DNA of 64,000 nt from Bog-473 sp963745665 (GCA_963745665.1 CAVUYE010000002.1:1612001-1676000); one strand, 5' to 3'. Shown: positions 26,518 through 36,034, counted from the first letter of the stretch. Made by a program: numbers and translations. The notes: generated by a model not told the origin, from the sequence alone.

Positions 26518-27991
26518 CTACCCTTGATCTCCGGGACCGCCCCCTTGGCCGTGGTCGTGGCCGTGACCTTGGAACGGCCCCGGGAATTGCGGTGTGGGCG
26601 CCGGCGCGGTCGGCGTGGTCACTGTCGTCGTCGTGACGGTGGCACCCGTCGGCTGCAGGACGTTCACGACGTCTTGATACTGGCCCGCTGTGATGCCCCC
26701 ACCGTCGAGCAGGACGCCAGCGAGGGCGAGTGTCTGCTGCGCCGAAGCTTGCCGGTCCGCTCCGGCGGGCTCGTCCGCGGTCGCCTGCAGGGCGCTGGCC
26801 AAGGCTCCGTCGCCCGGGAACCCTCCGCTCGAGATGGAGGTGGCGACGGCGGTGATGGCCGAGCTCTCGGCGTCAGTGGTCGGGGTCGGATCCGTGCCCG
26901 TCAGCGCGTGACCCTGCGTGCGCTCCCTGTGGTGCGTCGCCGTCGAGGCGGCCGGCCCGGTTGGCCCAGCGCCGGTCTCGAGGAGCACGAAGAGGGCGGC
27001 GGCGACAGTCAACACGGCGATGGCGGTCAGAGCGAGCCGGCGGCGCCGGCGCGTCGGCCTCCGCCTGTCCCGCGGGGGCAGGGGCGGCGGCGCGGTCAGG
27101 TGCGCCGTGCCCCACACCGGTGACGACGGCTGCACCGGGACCTGGACGGTCATCGTCGCCGGATGGGCGGCGGGCCTGGGCCGTGTGCCCTGACGGGTCC
27201 CCGCGGTCGCGATCTGGACTGCGTGCAGCATGTCGTTCGCCGACGCGAAGCGGTGCCGCGGATCGGGGGCCAGGGCGCGGGACGCCACGGCGCGCAGGTG
27301 GGGCGTGAGGTTCTCCGCGGGGACGCTGCCCGGGCCGAGGCGCTGTCCCGTCATCGTCTCCACCATGACCGCTCCGACCGCGTACAGGTCGGACTGCACC
27401 GTGGCCGCGTGGCCCGACCTTCGTTCGGGGGCCAGGTAGCCCGGTGTCCCCAGGACGACACCTGTCATCGTCATGTCGTCGCGCGGTGCGACCGGACCCG
27501 GTTGCATGTCGAAGCTCTTTGCGATGCCGAAGTCGCTGATCTTCGTGTGCCCGTCTGATTGCAAGAGGATGTTGCTTGGTTTGATGTCGCGGTGCAGCAC
27601 GCCGCGGGCGTGGGCCGCGGCGAGGGCGGTGAGCGTCTCCACCATGACGAGGGCGACGCGGCCCATCGGCAGCGGTCCACGCGGCGACGATCTCGTCGCG
27701 CAGCGTGGATCCGGGCAGGCGTTCCATCACGAGATACGACGACGCGTGGTCTTCGCCGAAGTCCAGCACGGCAACGATGTGTGGGTGGATGAGCCGGGCG
27801 GCGATGAAGGCCTCCTGCTGGAAGCGCTGGCGCATGCCCGGGAGGGCCCGGGTCTCCGCCCGCAGGATCTTTACCGCCACCGGGCGTTCGAGGCGTTCGT
27901 CGAAGGCGTCGAAGACTCGGGCCATGCCGCCCTCGCCCAGGAGGCCTTCGATGCGGTAGCGGCTCCCGATCAGCGCCGTGCTTGTCTCCAC
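26518..27991 (-). CDS. Membrane Ser/Thr protein kinase (PknB-like), one frameshift
   Basis: The kinase domain is in two frames. The first gives IEGLLGEGGMARVFDA (P-loop), VAVKIL (Lys) and FGEDHASSYLVMERLPG; near 27675 the frame changes and continues GRVALVMVETLTALAAAH, VLHRDIKPSNILL (catalytic loop), DFGIAK, GTPGYLAPE and SDLYAVGAVMVE. A membrane segment (LALTAIAVLTVAAALFVLL) follows a basic juxtamembrane part, then an extracellular tail rich in Thr/Pro ending in His-Gly repeats. No PASTA domains are present. The single lesion lies in GC-rich sequence and may be an assembly error. Role is signalling from outside the cell; the ligand is unknown. Confidence 0.85.
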
Positions 27992-28041
27992 CGGGGTTGT
28001 GTACCCGCAGGGCCGCTTCGCTAGTCGTGCTCCCCGGCTTC

Positions 28042-28974
28042 TCAGCCGGCCAGCGCGGCCATCTCACCCATCAGGGTGAGAGCGTCGGACGGTGCGGCGT
28101 CGCCGAAGTCCCGGTAGAGGGCGTGCACGTTGGCCACGACGCGCTCGGCCTCGCTCCAACCCGCATACGGGCCCAGGTCGACGTCCCGGGCCGCCTGCAG
28201 CGCCGTCATGCCGGCGTCGTAGCGGATCCTGGCCTCGGCGGTCAGGAGCTCGAAATACCCCTTCAAGTCCACCAGCGCTCCGGGCGTGGCCAGCGGGCCG
28301 TGCCCGGGGACGACGACGCTCGGGTGCAGGGCCAGGACCCGGTCACAGGCCGCGATCCAGTTGGCCACCGGTCCGGCCCACACGATCGGATGGCCGCCGT
28401 GGAAGAGGATGTCGCCCGTGAAGACGATGCCGTCGTCGGCCAGGTGGACCACGGCGTCGCCGGCCGTGTGGGCCGGCCCCACCTCGAGCAGCGTCACGGG
28501 GCGGCCACCCACCAGCAGGTCGAGCTGCCCCTCGAACGTCCGGGTAGGCGGGGCGAGCGGGATGTCGTCGAAGGAGAAGGGGGAGAAGATCCTCTGCACG
28601 AACCGGCCGGCGGCACCGAGTGAGTCCGCCGACTGCAACATGGCGGCCATGGCGGCGGGCGGCAACTGCAACATCTCCTCGGCGCAGCGGGCGGTCGCGA
28701 TGATCTCGGCATCGCCGAGGAGCGCGTTGCCGTAGCAATGGTCCCCGTTGGCGTGGGTGTTCACCACCGAGGCGATGGGCGCGCCCGCCGGGGTCACGTC
28801 CCGCATCTGCTCGAGCATCTCGGCCGTGAGGCGCAGATCGAACAGCGTGTCGACCAGCAAGGAGCCGCCGCCGCCGGTGATCAGGCCGGCGTTGGACCAG
28901 CCCCACCCGCCGTCAGGCTGCAGATAGGCCCAGATCCCGTCGGCGAGCTCGTGCAGTCCCCGGGTGTAGCCCAT
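28042..28974 (-). CDS. MBL-fold metallo-hydrolase
   Basis: The protein has 310 residues. Zinc-binding motifs are VNTHANGDHCYGN (THxxxDH form), VGPAHTAGDAVV, TGDILFHGGHP and VVPGHGPL. The first His of the usual HxHxDH is replaced by the spacing THANGDH, as seen in a subgroup of actinobacterial MBL proteins. The ATG overlaps nothing and starts 11 bases after the L,D-transpeptidase stop, so the two may be co-transcribed. Substrate unknown; hydrolysis of an ester, lactone or thioester is typical. Confidence 0.85.
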   Translation of the reverse strand: MGYTRGLHELADGIWAYLQPDGGWGWSNAGLITGGGGSLLVDTLFDLRLTAEMLEQMRDVTPAGAPIASVVNTHANGDHCYGNALLGDAEIIATARCAEEMLQLPPAAMAAMLQSADSLGAAGRFVQRIFSPFSFDDIPLAPPTRTFEGQLDLLVGGRPVTLLEVGPAHTAGDAVVHLADDGIVFTGDILFHGGHPIVWAGPVANWIAACDRVLALHPSVVVPGHGPLATPGALVDLKGYFELLTAEARIRYDAGMTALQAARDVDLGPYAGWSEAERVVANVHALYRDFGDAAPSDALTLMGEMAALAG

Positions 28975-28984
28975 CGACGGCGGG

Positions 28985-30514
28985 TTAGTAGACCCAGACC
29001 GACGTGCCGATCGGGTCGATGTTGTTCGCCCAGACCCAGTTGATGGCCTCGTTGCTGATGCGCGCGCAGCCGTGGGAAACCGGCTCGGGCGGCACCGACG
29101 AGTCACCGTGAATGGCGTAGCCCTGGTAGAAGAAGCGCGGACGGAAGAGCGTGCCGAGCGAGTCGGTCACCGTCCCGTCGACCACGCGGAAGGTGCTGAA
29201 CTGCCCCGTAGGTGTGGTTGCCACATCCGTGGCGCCGTTCTCGGTGTAGGTGTACCCGCCCCCGGTCGACGTGTTGAGCGTCCAGAGTAGATGGTTGTTG
29301 TTGACGACCATGATCAGGTCGTTCGCCAGGTTGATCTGGATCTGATACCCCGACTCAGGCTGCGGTTGGGGCACGACCCCGGCCTCCAGGGCGGCCCAGG
29401 TGGCCGGTCCGACGACGCCGTCGCGCGTGAGGTTGGCCGCCTTCTGCAGCGCCCAGACCGCCTGCTGTGTGCTGTCGTCGAACGACCCGTTCGTCGTGTC
29501 GACCCAGTAGCCCAGGGCGAGCAGCTGCGTCTGCAGAGAGGTCACCGCCGGCCCGCTCGAACCGAGCTGCACGGTGGGGGGCACCGGCGGGGGACTGGTC
29601 GGCAGGAGCCAGTAGCCCTGCCCGGAGGGCGTGGCCGCTATGGCGCGGATGGGGTTGGCGTTCGCCTGGCCGCCCATGGAGCCGAGGAACGGCGTGCCGT
29701 AGTTGAAGACCCCGCCGTCCCGGGCGGCCAGCCAGTACCCGCTCGCCGTGGCGGCCATCCCCACGATGGGCGCGTTCAGCGGTGTGCCCCCGGCCGAGCC
29801 GCGGAACGGCGCGCTGCCGAAGGCGAAGATGCCGCCGTCGGAGGCGACGAGCCAGTAGCCGTTCCCGCCCGGCGCCGCCGCCATGCCCACGATCGGCTGG
29901 TTGAGCGGCTTGCCGCCCATGGAGCCGTAGAACTGCGCATCGCCGTAGGCGAAGATGCCGCCGTCGGAAGCCACCAGCCAGTACCCGCCGCCGCCGGGCG
30001 TGGCGGCCATGCCCACGATCGGCTGGTTGAGCTGCATCGACCCCGTCGAACCGTAGAAATGCGCATCGCCGTAGGAGAAGATGCCGCCGTCGGAAGCCAC
30101 CAGCCAGTACCCGCCGCCGCCGGGCGTGGCAGACATGCCGACGACCGGCTTGTTCAGCGGGAGGGCACCGGCCGACCCCATGAACTGCGCATCGCCGTAG
30201 TTGAAGATGCCGCCGTCGGAGGCGACGATCCAGTACCCCTGGCCGTCGTGGGTCGAGGCCATGCCCACCGGCGGCGAGTTGAGGGTCAGCCCGCCGGCAG
30301 GCCCGAAGGACCCGGCGTCGCCGAAGTTCACGGGCTGGGCCACGTTGTCGGGGTAGGTGGCGGCCGACGCGCTGTCCGGAGTCACGGCCAGAAGGGCGGG
30401 CACCAGTGTGAGGCAGGCGACGAGCGCCGCCAGGACCGAGCGCCCGTGCGCCGAATGCCGCTGATAGGACGTGCTGCCCTGTGAGTGGAGGGATGCGTTT
30501 TCGTGGGCCGGCAT
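28985..30514 (-). CDS. L,D-transpeptidase with surface repeats and peptidoglycan-binding domain
   Basis: The protein has 509 residues. A signal peptide (VLAALVACLTLVPALLAV) is followed by six tandem repeats of about 42 residues with the core GYWLVASDGGIFxYGDAxF. Then come a PG_binding_1 domain (GPAVTSLQTQLLALGYWV) and a YkuD catalytic domain with IHGDS and SHGCARI, which contains the catalytic Cys. It cross-links peptidoglycan by 3-3 linkages outside the membrane. The repeat type is common in secreted proteins of Acidimicrobiia and may bind wall polymers. AAGGAG lies upstream of the ATG, so start is well supported. Confidence 0.92.
   Translation of the reverse strand: MPAHENASLHSQGSTSYQRHSAHGRSVLAALVACLTLVPALLAVTPDSASAATYPDNVAQPVNFGDAGSFGPAGGLTLNSPPVGMASTHDGQGYWIVASDGGIFNYGDAQFMGSAGALPLNKPVVGMSATPGGGGYWLVASDGGIFSYGDAHFYGSTGSMQLNQPIVGMAATPGGGGYWLVASDGGIFAYGDAQFYGSMGGKPLNQPIVGMAAAPGGNGYWLVASDGGIFAFGSAPFRGSAGGTPLNAPIVGMAATASGYWLAARDGGVFNYGTPFLGSMGGQANANPIRAIAATPSGQGYWLLPTSPPPVPPTVQLGSSGPAVTSLQTQLLALGYWVDTTNGSFDDSTQQAVWALQKAANLTRDGVVGPATWAALEAGVVPQPQPESGYQIQINLANDLIMVVNNNHLLWTLNTSTGGGYTYTENGATDVATTPTGQFSTFRVVDGTVTDSLGTLFRPRFFYQGYAIHGDSSVPPEPVSHGCARISNEAINWVWANNIDPIGTSVWVY
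29630..30290 (-). repeat. Tandem 126-bp repeats encoding the 42-residue wall repeats
   Basis: Six copies of about 126 bp lie head to tail inside the L,D-transpeptidase gene, the last shorter and more divergent. Copies 2 and 3 (around 29,990-30,120) are nearly identical at the DNA level, which suggests recent duplication or gene conversion and makes copy number changeable. Confidence 0.75.
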
Positions 30515-30713
30515 GGGGGACTCCTTGGGGTCGGCTCCGGGCATGTGCCAACGCATCGGGTTCTCGGGGTTGCTGGGTGCCGTCCGCGTGGGCGTGGGTC
30601 TGGTCGAAGGTTCGGCTGCACTGTAATCCCGCCCCCCGCTGGGCACATGGGCGCTGCGAGCGACCACCCCCGGGGTCGGTTCGAGGAGTGACCGGGGGAC
30701 CCGGGACGTCCCC

Positions 30714-31202
30714 TCAGCCCGCCCGCTCCCAGTGCACCACGTCCTCGAGCCGCCCGCTCTCGACGTCGTAGACCAACCCGGCGATCAGCTGAAGCCGGGC
30801 GAGGTAGGGGGTCCGGGCCAGCAACTCCACGTCCTCGCGCAGAGCGGCGGCATGGTCGTCGATCGGCAGGAAACCCAGGTCGGCACCGGTCAGCTCCCGC
30901 AATTGGGCGTCACTCACGCCAACCAACCCGCACTTGGTGTGTTGCATCACGACCGCGGTGTCCACGCCCAGGACCCCGCTCGAAAGGGCCAGGCTGCGCA
31001 GCACGTCCTCGGTGACGCGGCCTCCGGCGTTGCGGATGACGTGCGCCTCACCGAGGTGCAGACCGAGCACGGCAAAGACGTCGATGCGGGCGTCCATGCA
31101 CGTGACGATTGCCAGATGCCGGCCCGGGCGCGGGTCGGCCACGTTGGCGCGTGCGGCGGAGTACGCCTGGTTGGCGCTGAGGAGGTCGGAGATCCGAGTC
31201 AT
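30714..31202 (-). CDS. Beta-carbonic anhydrase
   Basis: The protein has 162 residues and is close in length and motifs to small mycobacterial enzymes of the Rv1284 type. Zinc ligands and active site are IVTCMDARIDVF (Cys, Asp, Arg) and VMQHTKCGLV (His, Cys). It reversibly hydrates CO2 in the cytoplasm. The ATG at 31202 is chosen over an upstream start because the N-terminus matches the family. It is 37 bases downstream of the CoA transferase stop region on the other side but on the same strand. Confidence 0.9.
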   Translation of the reverse strand: MTRISDLLSANQAYSAARANVADPRPGRHLAIVTCMDARIDVFAVLGLHLGEAHVIRNAGGRVTEDVLRSLALSSGVLGVDTAVVMQHTKCGLVGVSDAQLRELTGADLGFLPIDDHAAALREDVELLARTPYLARLQLIAGLVYDVESGRLEDVVHWERAG

Positions 31203-31238
31203 AGGTCGGGTGGACCGTAACAGCACCCGCGCCAGCCG

Positions 31239-32282
31239 TCAGGCCTCATCGGGCCCGGCGAAACCCTGGCCACGGTGCTGATCGAGGGTGGGAACAGGTC
31301 GGGCGCCGGGCAGGGGAAGCCTGATCGGGAACCGGGGGAACGGCCCGGCGGCCAGCATGCCCGGGCGGTCGAGCACCGGAGCGACCGGCACGCCGGCGGC
31401 GACCAGCCGGGCCACGAGCGCGTCCCTGGGCTGCGAGGCGATGGCCCGGCCCACTGCCCCTTGCAGCTCGTCACCGCGCCGGCATCGCTCCTCGAAGCCG
31501 AGCTCGACCAGGCCGCCGAGGTCGAGTTCCCGGCACAGGTTCACCCAAAAGTGCTGCTCGTCGAGGACCCCGAGTGCCACCTGCCCGCCGTCGGCCGTAC
31601 TGAAGAGGCCGTACCCCGGCGTGGGCGAGGACTGCGCCGGGTCTGTCGCCGACGGGTCGGCCGATCCGGGGCCGGAGGGACCGGTCCAGGTGGCTAACAC
31701 GTCGGTCATGGAGATGTCCAGGTGGGCCCCCTCGCCACTGCTGACCCGTCCCAGGACGGCGGCGCAGATCCCGAAGGCGGCGGTCAGCCCGGCGGCGAGG
31801 TCGGCGGTTGGGAGCGGCGGGACCCTCGTGGCCGGCCCGCCCTCAGGTGTCAGCGCGCCCGACCATGCCTGGTAGTTCACGTCGTGACCCGGGAGCAGGG
31901 CGCGGGGGTCGTGCTGCCCGTACCCGGAGATGGAGCAGTAGATGACCCCGGGGTTCAGCGCCCGCACGGCCGCTTCGTCGAGCCCCAGCCGGCCCAGCAC
32001 CCCGGGGCGGAATCCCTCGACGAGCACGTCGGCCTGCGCGGCCAGCTCGAGCGCGCGGGCGTGCCCGCCGCCGTCCTTGAGGTCGAGCTCCACACTGCGT
32101 TTGCCTTCGTTGATCACGGCGAAGAGGCCGGCGTAGCGGCGCATCGGGTCCCCGCCGGGCGGCTCGACCTTCAGCACATCGGCACCCAGCGGCACCAGCA
32201 GCGAAGTGGCATAGGGGCCGGGACGCCAGATGCTCAGGTCGAGCACCCGGAGCCCGGAGAGGAACTGCGTCGACCCTGGCAC
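31239..32282 (-). CDS. CaiB/BaiF family CoA transferase
   Basis: The protein has 347 residues and is a class III CoA transferase acting on carboxylates. Motifs are GLRVLDLSIWRPGPYATSLL, LGADVLKVEPPGGDPMRRY, EGKRSVELDLK, the active-site Asp in HDVNYQAWSGAL, and the tail VPVAPVLDRPGMLA. The GTG start has no strong ribosome site. It is divergent from the gene at 32322 with only 39 bases between starts. It probably activates a carboxylic acid for the degradation genes nearby. Confidence 0.87.
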   Translation of the reverse strand: MPGSTQFLSGLRVLDLSIWRPGPYATSLLVPLGADVLKVEPPGGDPMRRYAGLFAVINEGKRSVELDLKDGGGHARALELAAQADVLVEGFRPGVLGRLGLDEAAVRALNPGVIYCSISGYGQHDPRALLPGHDVNYQAWSGALTPEGGPATRVPPLPTADLAAGLTAAFGICAAVLGRVSSGEGAHLDISMTDVLATWTGPSGPGSADPSATDPAQSSPTPGYGLFSTADGGQVALGVLDEQHFWVNLCRELDLGGLVELGFEERCRRGDELQGAVGRAIASQPRDALVARLVAAGVPVAPVLDRPGMLAAGPFPRFPIRLPLPGARPVPTLDQHRGQGFAGPDEA

Positions 32283-32309
32283 CGGGAGAGTCTTGCATCG
32301 GGTGCCGGG

Positions 32310-32315
32310 TAGCCT
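32310..32315 (+). promoter_or_regulatory. -10 box for leaderless gene at 32322
   Basis: TAGCCT lies exactly six bases before the GTG start. No Shine-Dalgarno sequence is present between them. Confidence 0.5.
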
Positions 32316-32321
32316 CACCTC

Positions 32322-32960
32322 GTGCTGGGATTCTTCTCGTTCACCGAGGTGACCGACCCTTCCGCCCACGAGGCCTACAACGCGTGGCACCAACTCGACC
32401 ACCTCCCGGAGCAGTTCACCATCGAGGGCATCACGTTCGGGCAGCGGTGGGTGAGGTCCCCGCGCTGCCGCGAGGCCGAAGCCGCCACGGGAAGCCTCCT
32501 CGACTCGTTCCACTACATGACGCTCTACCTCCTGCGCGACGAGCACGTCGTGCCCGAGTTCTTCGCCCTGGCGGAGCGCCTGTATGCGCTGGATCGCTTC
32601 TTCCGGGCCCGGCGCGCCGTGCTGTCGGGCCCGTTCCCGGTGGTGGGGCGCTGGGCCGCCCCCCGTGTGGCGGTGTCGCCTGGGGCCATCCCGTTCCGCC
32701 CCTCGCACGGCGTGCATGTGGTGGTGGGCCCGTCTGTCGACGGCCAGGAGCTGGTGGACCACGCCGGGGTCGCCGGGGCCTGGCAGTTTGCCGACGCCGA
32801 GCACGATCGGATCGTCACGGTCGCCTTCATCGACGGCGACCTCTGGCAGGCCTCCGCCTCCCTGGGGACGGCCGGCGGCCACGAACCGGAATGGGCCGGC
32901 CCTCTCGAGCGTGTTGATGCCTTCCGCTGGGATTGGTTCGCTACGCTGACGCCTCAATGA
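32322..32960 (+). CDS. Conserved hypothetical protein, likely dimeric alpha/beta barrel
   Basis: The protein has 212 residues. The N-terminal motif LGFFSFTEVTDPSAHEAYNAWH with a following HLPEQF resembles EthD-type and other dimeric alpha-beta barrel proteins; a second half (VVVGPSVDGQEL, DRIVTVAFIDGD) may be a repeat of the fold. The function is not known. Its stop overlaps the start of the next gene (ATGA), so the two form an operon driven by a leaderless promoter. Confidence 0.6.
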   Translation: MLGFFSFTEVTDPSAHEAYNAWHQLDHLPEQFTIEGITFGQRWVRSPRCREAEAATGSLLDSFHYMTLYLLRDEHVVPEFFALAERLYALDRFFRARRAVLSGPFPVVGRWAAPRVAVSPGAIPFRPSHGVHVVVGPSVDGQELVDHAGVAGAWQFADAEHDRIVTVAFIDGDLWQASASLGTAGGHEPEWAGPLERVDAFRWDWFATLTPQ

Positions 32961-33772
32961 CCAGTCAAAGCAAGTCGAAGGCCCAGCGCAGGGCCGACAA
33001 CCAGCAGCGCGCCGCCGAGAAGCGCGCCGCCGAGCTGCGGCAGAAGCGAATGCGCATCGGCGTCCGCGTCGGTGGCGCTGTCGCGGTGATCGCGCTGGTC
33101 GTGGTCATCGTCGTCGTGATCACAGGTGGTTCGAACGGTGGCGTGCCACCCAGCGTCAAGAACCCCCATATCGCGCTCGAGCCCATTCCCGCCTCCATGT
33201 CCTCTTCATGGGTGAAGCCGCCGGCCGGGACCCCCGGCCCAGAGACGGTTCCGATCCCGAGCGGGCCGAAGCTGGCCACGCTGATCAACGCGGCCACGGG
33301 CCAGACGATGAACGGCATCCAGTGCCAGACCAACGAGCAGCTGGTGCTCCACGTCCACACCCATCTGACGATCTTCGTGAATGGTCAGGCCCGGGTGATT
33401 CCCTACGGCATCGGCATCCCCGGCTTCCAGGCCGAGGACGCCCCGGGTGGGCCCTTCGTCACGACGGGGAGCTGCTTCTACTGGCTGCACGTGCACGCCA
33501 ACGACGGCATCATCCACATCGAATCCCCGAACCCCGCACTGAGCTTCAAGCTGGGCGAGTTCTTCGACGAGTGGGGCATCCCCCTCAGCAGCACGCAGGT
33601 CGGGCCGGCCACAGGGAAGGTGACGGTGTTCTTCACCTCCCCGGGGCAGAAGGCCATGCTCTTCACCGGCGACCCCAACGACCTTCCGCTCGGTGACCAC
33701 TATCAGATCCAGCTCGACGTCGGGACGCCGATAGTGGCCCCCGTGCAGATCACCAACTGGGGCGGGCTCTAA
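32957..33772 (+). CDS. Membrane-anchored His-rich protein of unknown function
   Basis: The protein has 271 residues. The N-terminus is a basic helical region (KAQRRADNQQRAAEKRAAEL) followed by one membrane span (VAVIALVVVIVVVITGG). The outer domain has two strongly conserved His clusters, VLHVHTHLTIFVNG and YWLHVHANDGIIHIESP, and a Cys in GSCFYW. This is a recognisable actinobacterial/archaeal family of unassigned function; the HxH motifs suggest metal binding on the outside. Overlap with the preceding gene shows co-translation. Confidence 0.7.
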   Translation: MTSQSKSKAQRRADNQQRAAEKRAAELRQKRMRIGVRVGGAVAVIALVVVIVVVITGGSNGGVPPSVKNPHIALEPIPASMSSSWVKPPAGTPGPETVPIPSGPKLATLINAATGQTMNGIQCQTNEQLVLHVHTHLTIFVNGQARVIPYGIGIPGFQAEDAPGGPFVTTGSCFYWLHVHANDGIIHIESPNPALSFKLGEFFDEWGIPLSSTQVGPATGKVTVFFTSPGQKAMLFTGDPNDLPLGDHYQIQLDVGTPIVAPVQITNWGGL

Positions 33773-33826
33773 GCCGTACGAGGGCGCTGCGCCGACCCGC
33801 CGCAGTGCCGCGCGCCGGTAAGTTCC

Positions 33827-34723
33827 CTAGCCGACGCCCGAGCGCGCCGTGGACTCGGCGTCGTGATCACCGCCGAGGAGTGCGGAGAAGATGGCCGTGG
33901 CCTGATGGGGCAGCAACGACAGGTGGCCCTCGCCGGGCACCACGTGGACGCTGGCTTGCGGGATGTGGCGCTTGAGGAAAGCCCGGTAGCCCGGCGGCCC
34001 GGTGGTGTCTTCGCCTCCCTCCCAGATGTCGACCGGGACGTGGATCTCCTCGAGCGCGAACCCCCACGGGTCGCCGAAGATGCGGTAGTCCTGGACGCAG
34101 CCCTCGGTGCCCTGCCGCATCGCCTCGCGGACGAAGGCGAGCGCGTGGTCGGGCGGCCCCCATTCCGTCAGCATCGTGCGATCGGCCGGGGGGAACGTGC
34201 GCATGACGGCCCGGAAGAGCCGGGCGTTGCTGGCATTGACGATGCTCACCTTCATGAGGGTCGAGGCCAGCCACGGCATCCGCTTGCTCAGGAACAACAG
34301 CGCGCGGTCCTCGGCGGTCAGCCCGCGGGTCGTGCCGTACAAGTCGAGCGGGACCGCGCTCGACAGGAGCGCCGCCGCAGTGACGCGACCAGGCATGCGG
34401 GCCGCGCAGACGGCGGCGTAGGGACCGCCGGCCGACCATCCCATGACGGCGAAGCGCCTGATGCCCAACGCCTCGGTGAGGTGGGCCACATCGACCGGCC
34501 AGTCGACCAGACGGCGCTTCGGCTGAAAGGTCGAGAGTCCCATGCCGGGCCGGTCGGGGGAGAGCAGGCGGACGCCCATGGCCAACGCGGCCTCGTGTGC
34601 CGGCGCCGCGTCGAGCCGCGAGCTCAAGCCACCGTGGAAGCTCAGGACGGGAAAGCCGTCAGGGGCGCCGTAATCCTCGTAGGCCAGCGCGCGTCCGTCG
34701 GGCAGGCGCACCGTTCCCGTCAC
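33827..34723 (-). CDS. Alpha/beta hydrolase
   Basis: The protein has 298 residues. The oxyanion motif is FHGGLSSR, the nucleophile elbow VMGWSAGGPYAAV (Ser), the acid DIWEGGED and the His in GEGHLSLL. Cap residues lie between about 130 and 210. The GTG start is weakly supported (AGGGAG a little far upstream). It could be an esterase or haloperoxidase-like enzyme; the substrate is unknown. It is divergent from the acyl-CoA dehydrogenase gene. Confidence 0.8.
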   Translation of the reverse strand: MTGTVRLPDGRALAYEDYGAPDGFPVLSFHGGLSSRLDAAPAHEAALAMGVRLLSPDRPGMGLSTFQPKRRLVDWPVDVAHLTEALGIRRFAVMGWSAGGPYAAVCAARMPGRVTAAALLSSAVPLDLYGTTRGLTAEDRALLFLSKRMPWLASTLMKVSIVNASNARLFRAVMRTFPPADRTMLTEWGPPDHALAFVREAMRQGTEGCVQDYRIFGDPWGFALEEIHVPVDIWEGGEDTTGPPGYRAFLKRHIPQASVHVVPGEGHLSLLPHQATAIFSALLGGDHDAESTARSGVG

Positions 34724-34818
34724 TGCACCAGGGCTCCCTTGGACGCGCCGGGAATGCGGGCCGCGTCGTCGTGCGGGATCCGTCCGGAATGAGCAGATGC
34801 CCGCACGAAAGCACGCTA

Positions 34819-34824
34819 TAGGGT
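34819..34824 (+). promoter_or_regulatory. -10 box of the acyl-CoA dehydrogenase gene
   Basis: TAGGGT lies exactly six bases before the ATG (TATAGGGT in full). This again implies a leaderless transcript. Confidence 0.5.
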
Positions 34825-34830
34825 GCGGGC

Positions 34831-36021
34831 ATGAGTCCGAACGTCGACGAGCTGGTGGATGGCCTGTTGGCCGACTTCCCGCCGGGGACGACGCCGCCGC
34901 AGCAGTTCCTGGGCGAGCAGTTCGACCGCGGCCTGGCCTGGGTGCACTTCGCGCCGGGCTCCGGCGGTCTCGGCCTGGCCCCGAGGGACCAACAGCGGGC
35001 ACAGGCCCGTCTCAACGCCGGTGGCGCACCGGTGTCCGGCGTGCGCAATCCCATCGGCTACGGCATGTGCGCGCCCACCATCGCCACGCACGGGACGCCC
35101 GAGCAGAAGGAGCGCTACCTCCGGCCCCTCTTCACCGGCGAGGAGATCTGGTGCCAGCTGTTCAGCGAGCCGGGGGCGGGGTCCGATGTGGCCGGACTGT
35201 CGACCCGGGCCGAGCGTGACGGCGAGGAGTGGCTGCTCAGTGGGCAGAAGGTGTGGACCACGCTGGCTCACGTCTCCTCGTTCGGTCTTCTCGTCGCGCG
35301 CACGAACCCCGACGTCCCCAAGCACAGGGGGATGACGGCGTTCCTGGTCGACATGAAGGCCCTCGGTGTGGAGGTGCGCCCGCTCTTCCAGATCACCGGG
35401 GAGGCCGAGTTCAACGAGGTCTTCTTCACCGACGTGCGGATGCCCGACGAGGCCCGCCTCGGCGCCGAGGGTGACGGATGGGGTGTCGCGGTGACGACAC
35501 TGATGAACGAGCGGGTCTCCATCGGCGGCGGCGTGGGCCGGCGTGGCGGCGGTCCCGTCGCCGAGGCCATGAAGATCTGGAAGGAACGTTGGCAGGGGGA
35601 CACCTCCCCCCGGGCGCTCGCACTGCGTGATCGGCTCGTCTCGAGCTACATCCGCATGGAGGCGTTGTCGATGACCAACGCCCGCGCCGCCCAGACGCGC
35701 AAGGCCGGGACACCCGGGCCCGAGGGTTCCGTGGCCAAGTTGGCCTTTGCCGAGGAGAACAAGCGGATCTACGAGCTCTGCATGGACCTTCTCGGCAACG
35801 ACGCCATGCTGTTCCCGGCGGGGTACCCCATGGTCCGGCCCGATCTCGTCGGCATGAACTCGCCCGACGTGCGCAAGATGTTCCTGCGGGTCCGGGCCAA
35901 CTCCATTGAGGGAGGCACCTCCGAGGTCATGCGCAACATCCTCGGCGAACGTGTGCTCGGCCTCCCCGGTGATGTGCGGACCGACAAGGAGCTGCCCTGG
36001 AAGGATGTCCCGCGCAGCTGA
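34831..36021 (+). CDS. Acyl-CoA dehydrogenase
   Basis: The protein has 396 residues. FAD-binding motifs are WCQLFSEPGAGSDVAGLSTR and WLLSGQKVWTTLAH, and the C-terminal region ends with NSIEGGTSEVMRNILGERVLGLP, with the catalytic-base region in the long helical domain. It probably oxidises an acyl-CoA at the alpha-beta position. It overlaps the RpiA gene region by short distance and may be co-transcribed with it, although the two functions are unrelated. Confidence 0.92.
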   Translation: MSPNVDELVDGLLADFPPGTTPPQQFLGEQFDRGLAWVHFAPGSGGLGLAPRDQQRAQARLNAGGAPVSGVRNPIGYGMCAPTIATHGTPEQKERYLRPLFTGEEIWCQLFSEPGAGSDVAGLSTRAERDGEEWLLSGQKVWTTLAHVSSFGLLVARTNPDVPKHRGMTAFLVDMKALGVEVRPLFQITGEAEFNEVFFTDVRMPDEARLGAEGDGWGVAVTTLMNERVSIGGGVGRRGGGPVAEAMKIWKERWQGDTSPRALALRDRLVSSYIRMEALSMTNARAAQTRKAGTPGPEGSVAKLAFAEENKRIYELCMDLLGNDAMLFPAGYPMVRPDLVGMNSPDVRKMFLRVRANSIEGGTSEVMRNILGERVLGLPGDVRTDKELPWKDVPRS

Positions 36022-36034
36022 GCGCGGGGCGGCC

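Noticed and set aside
29630..30290. CRISPR-like array
   Set aside because: The 126-bp units are coding repeats in frame with the L,D-transpeptidase, without spacers.
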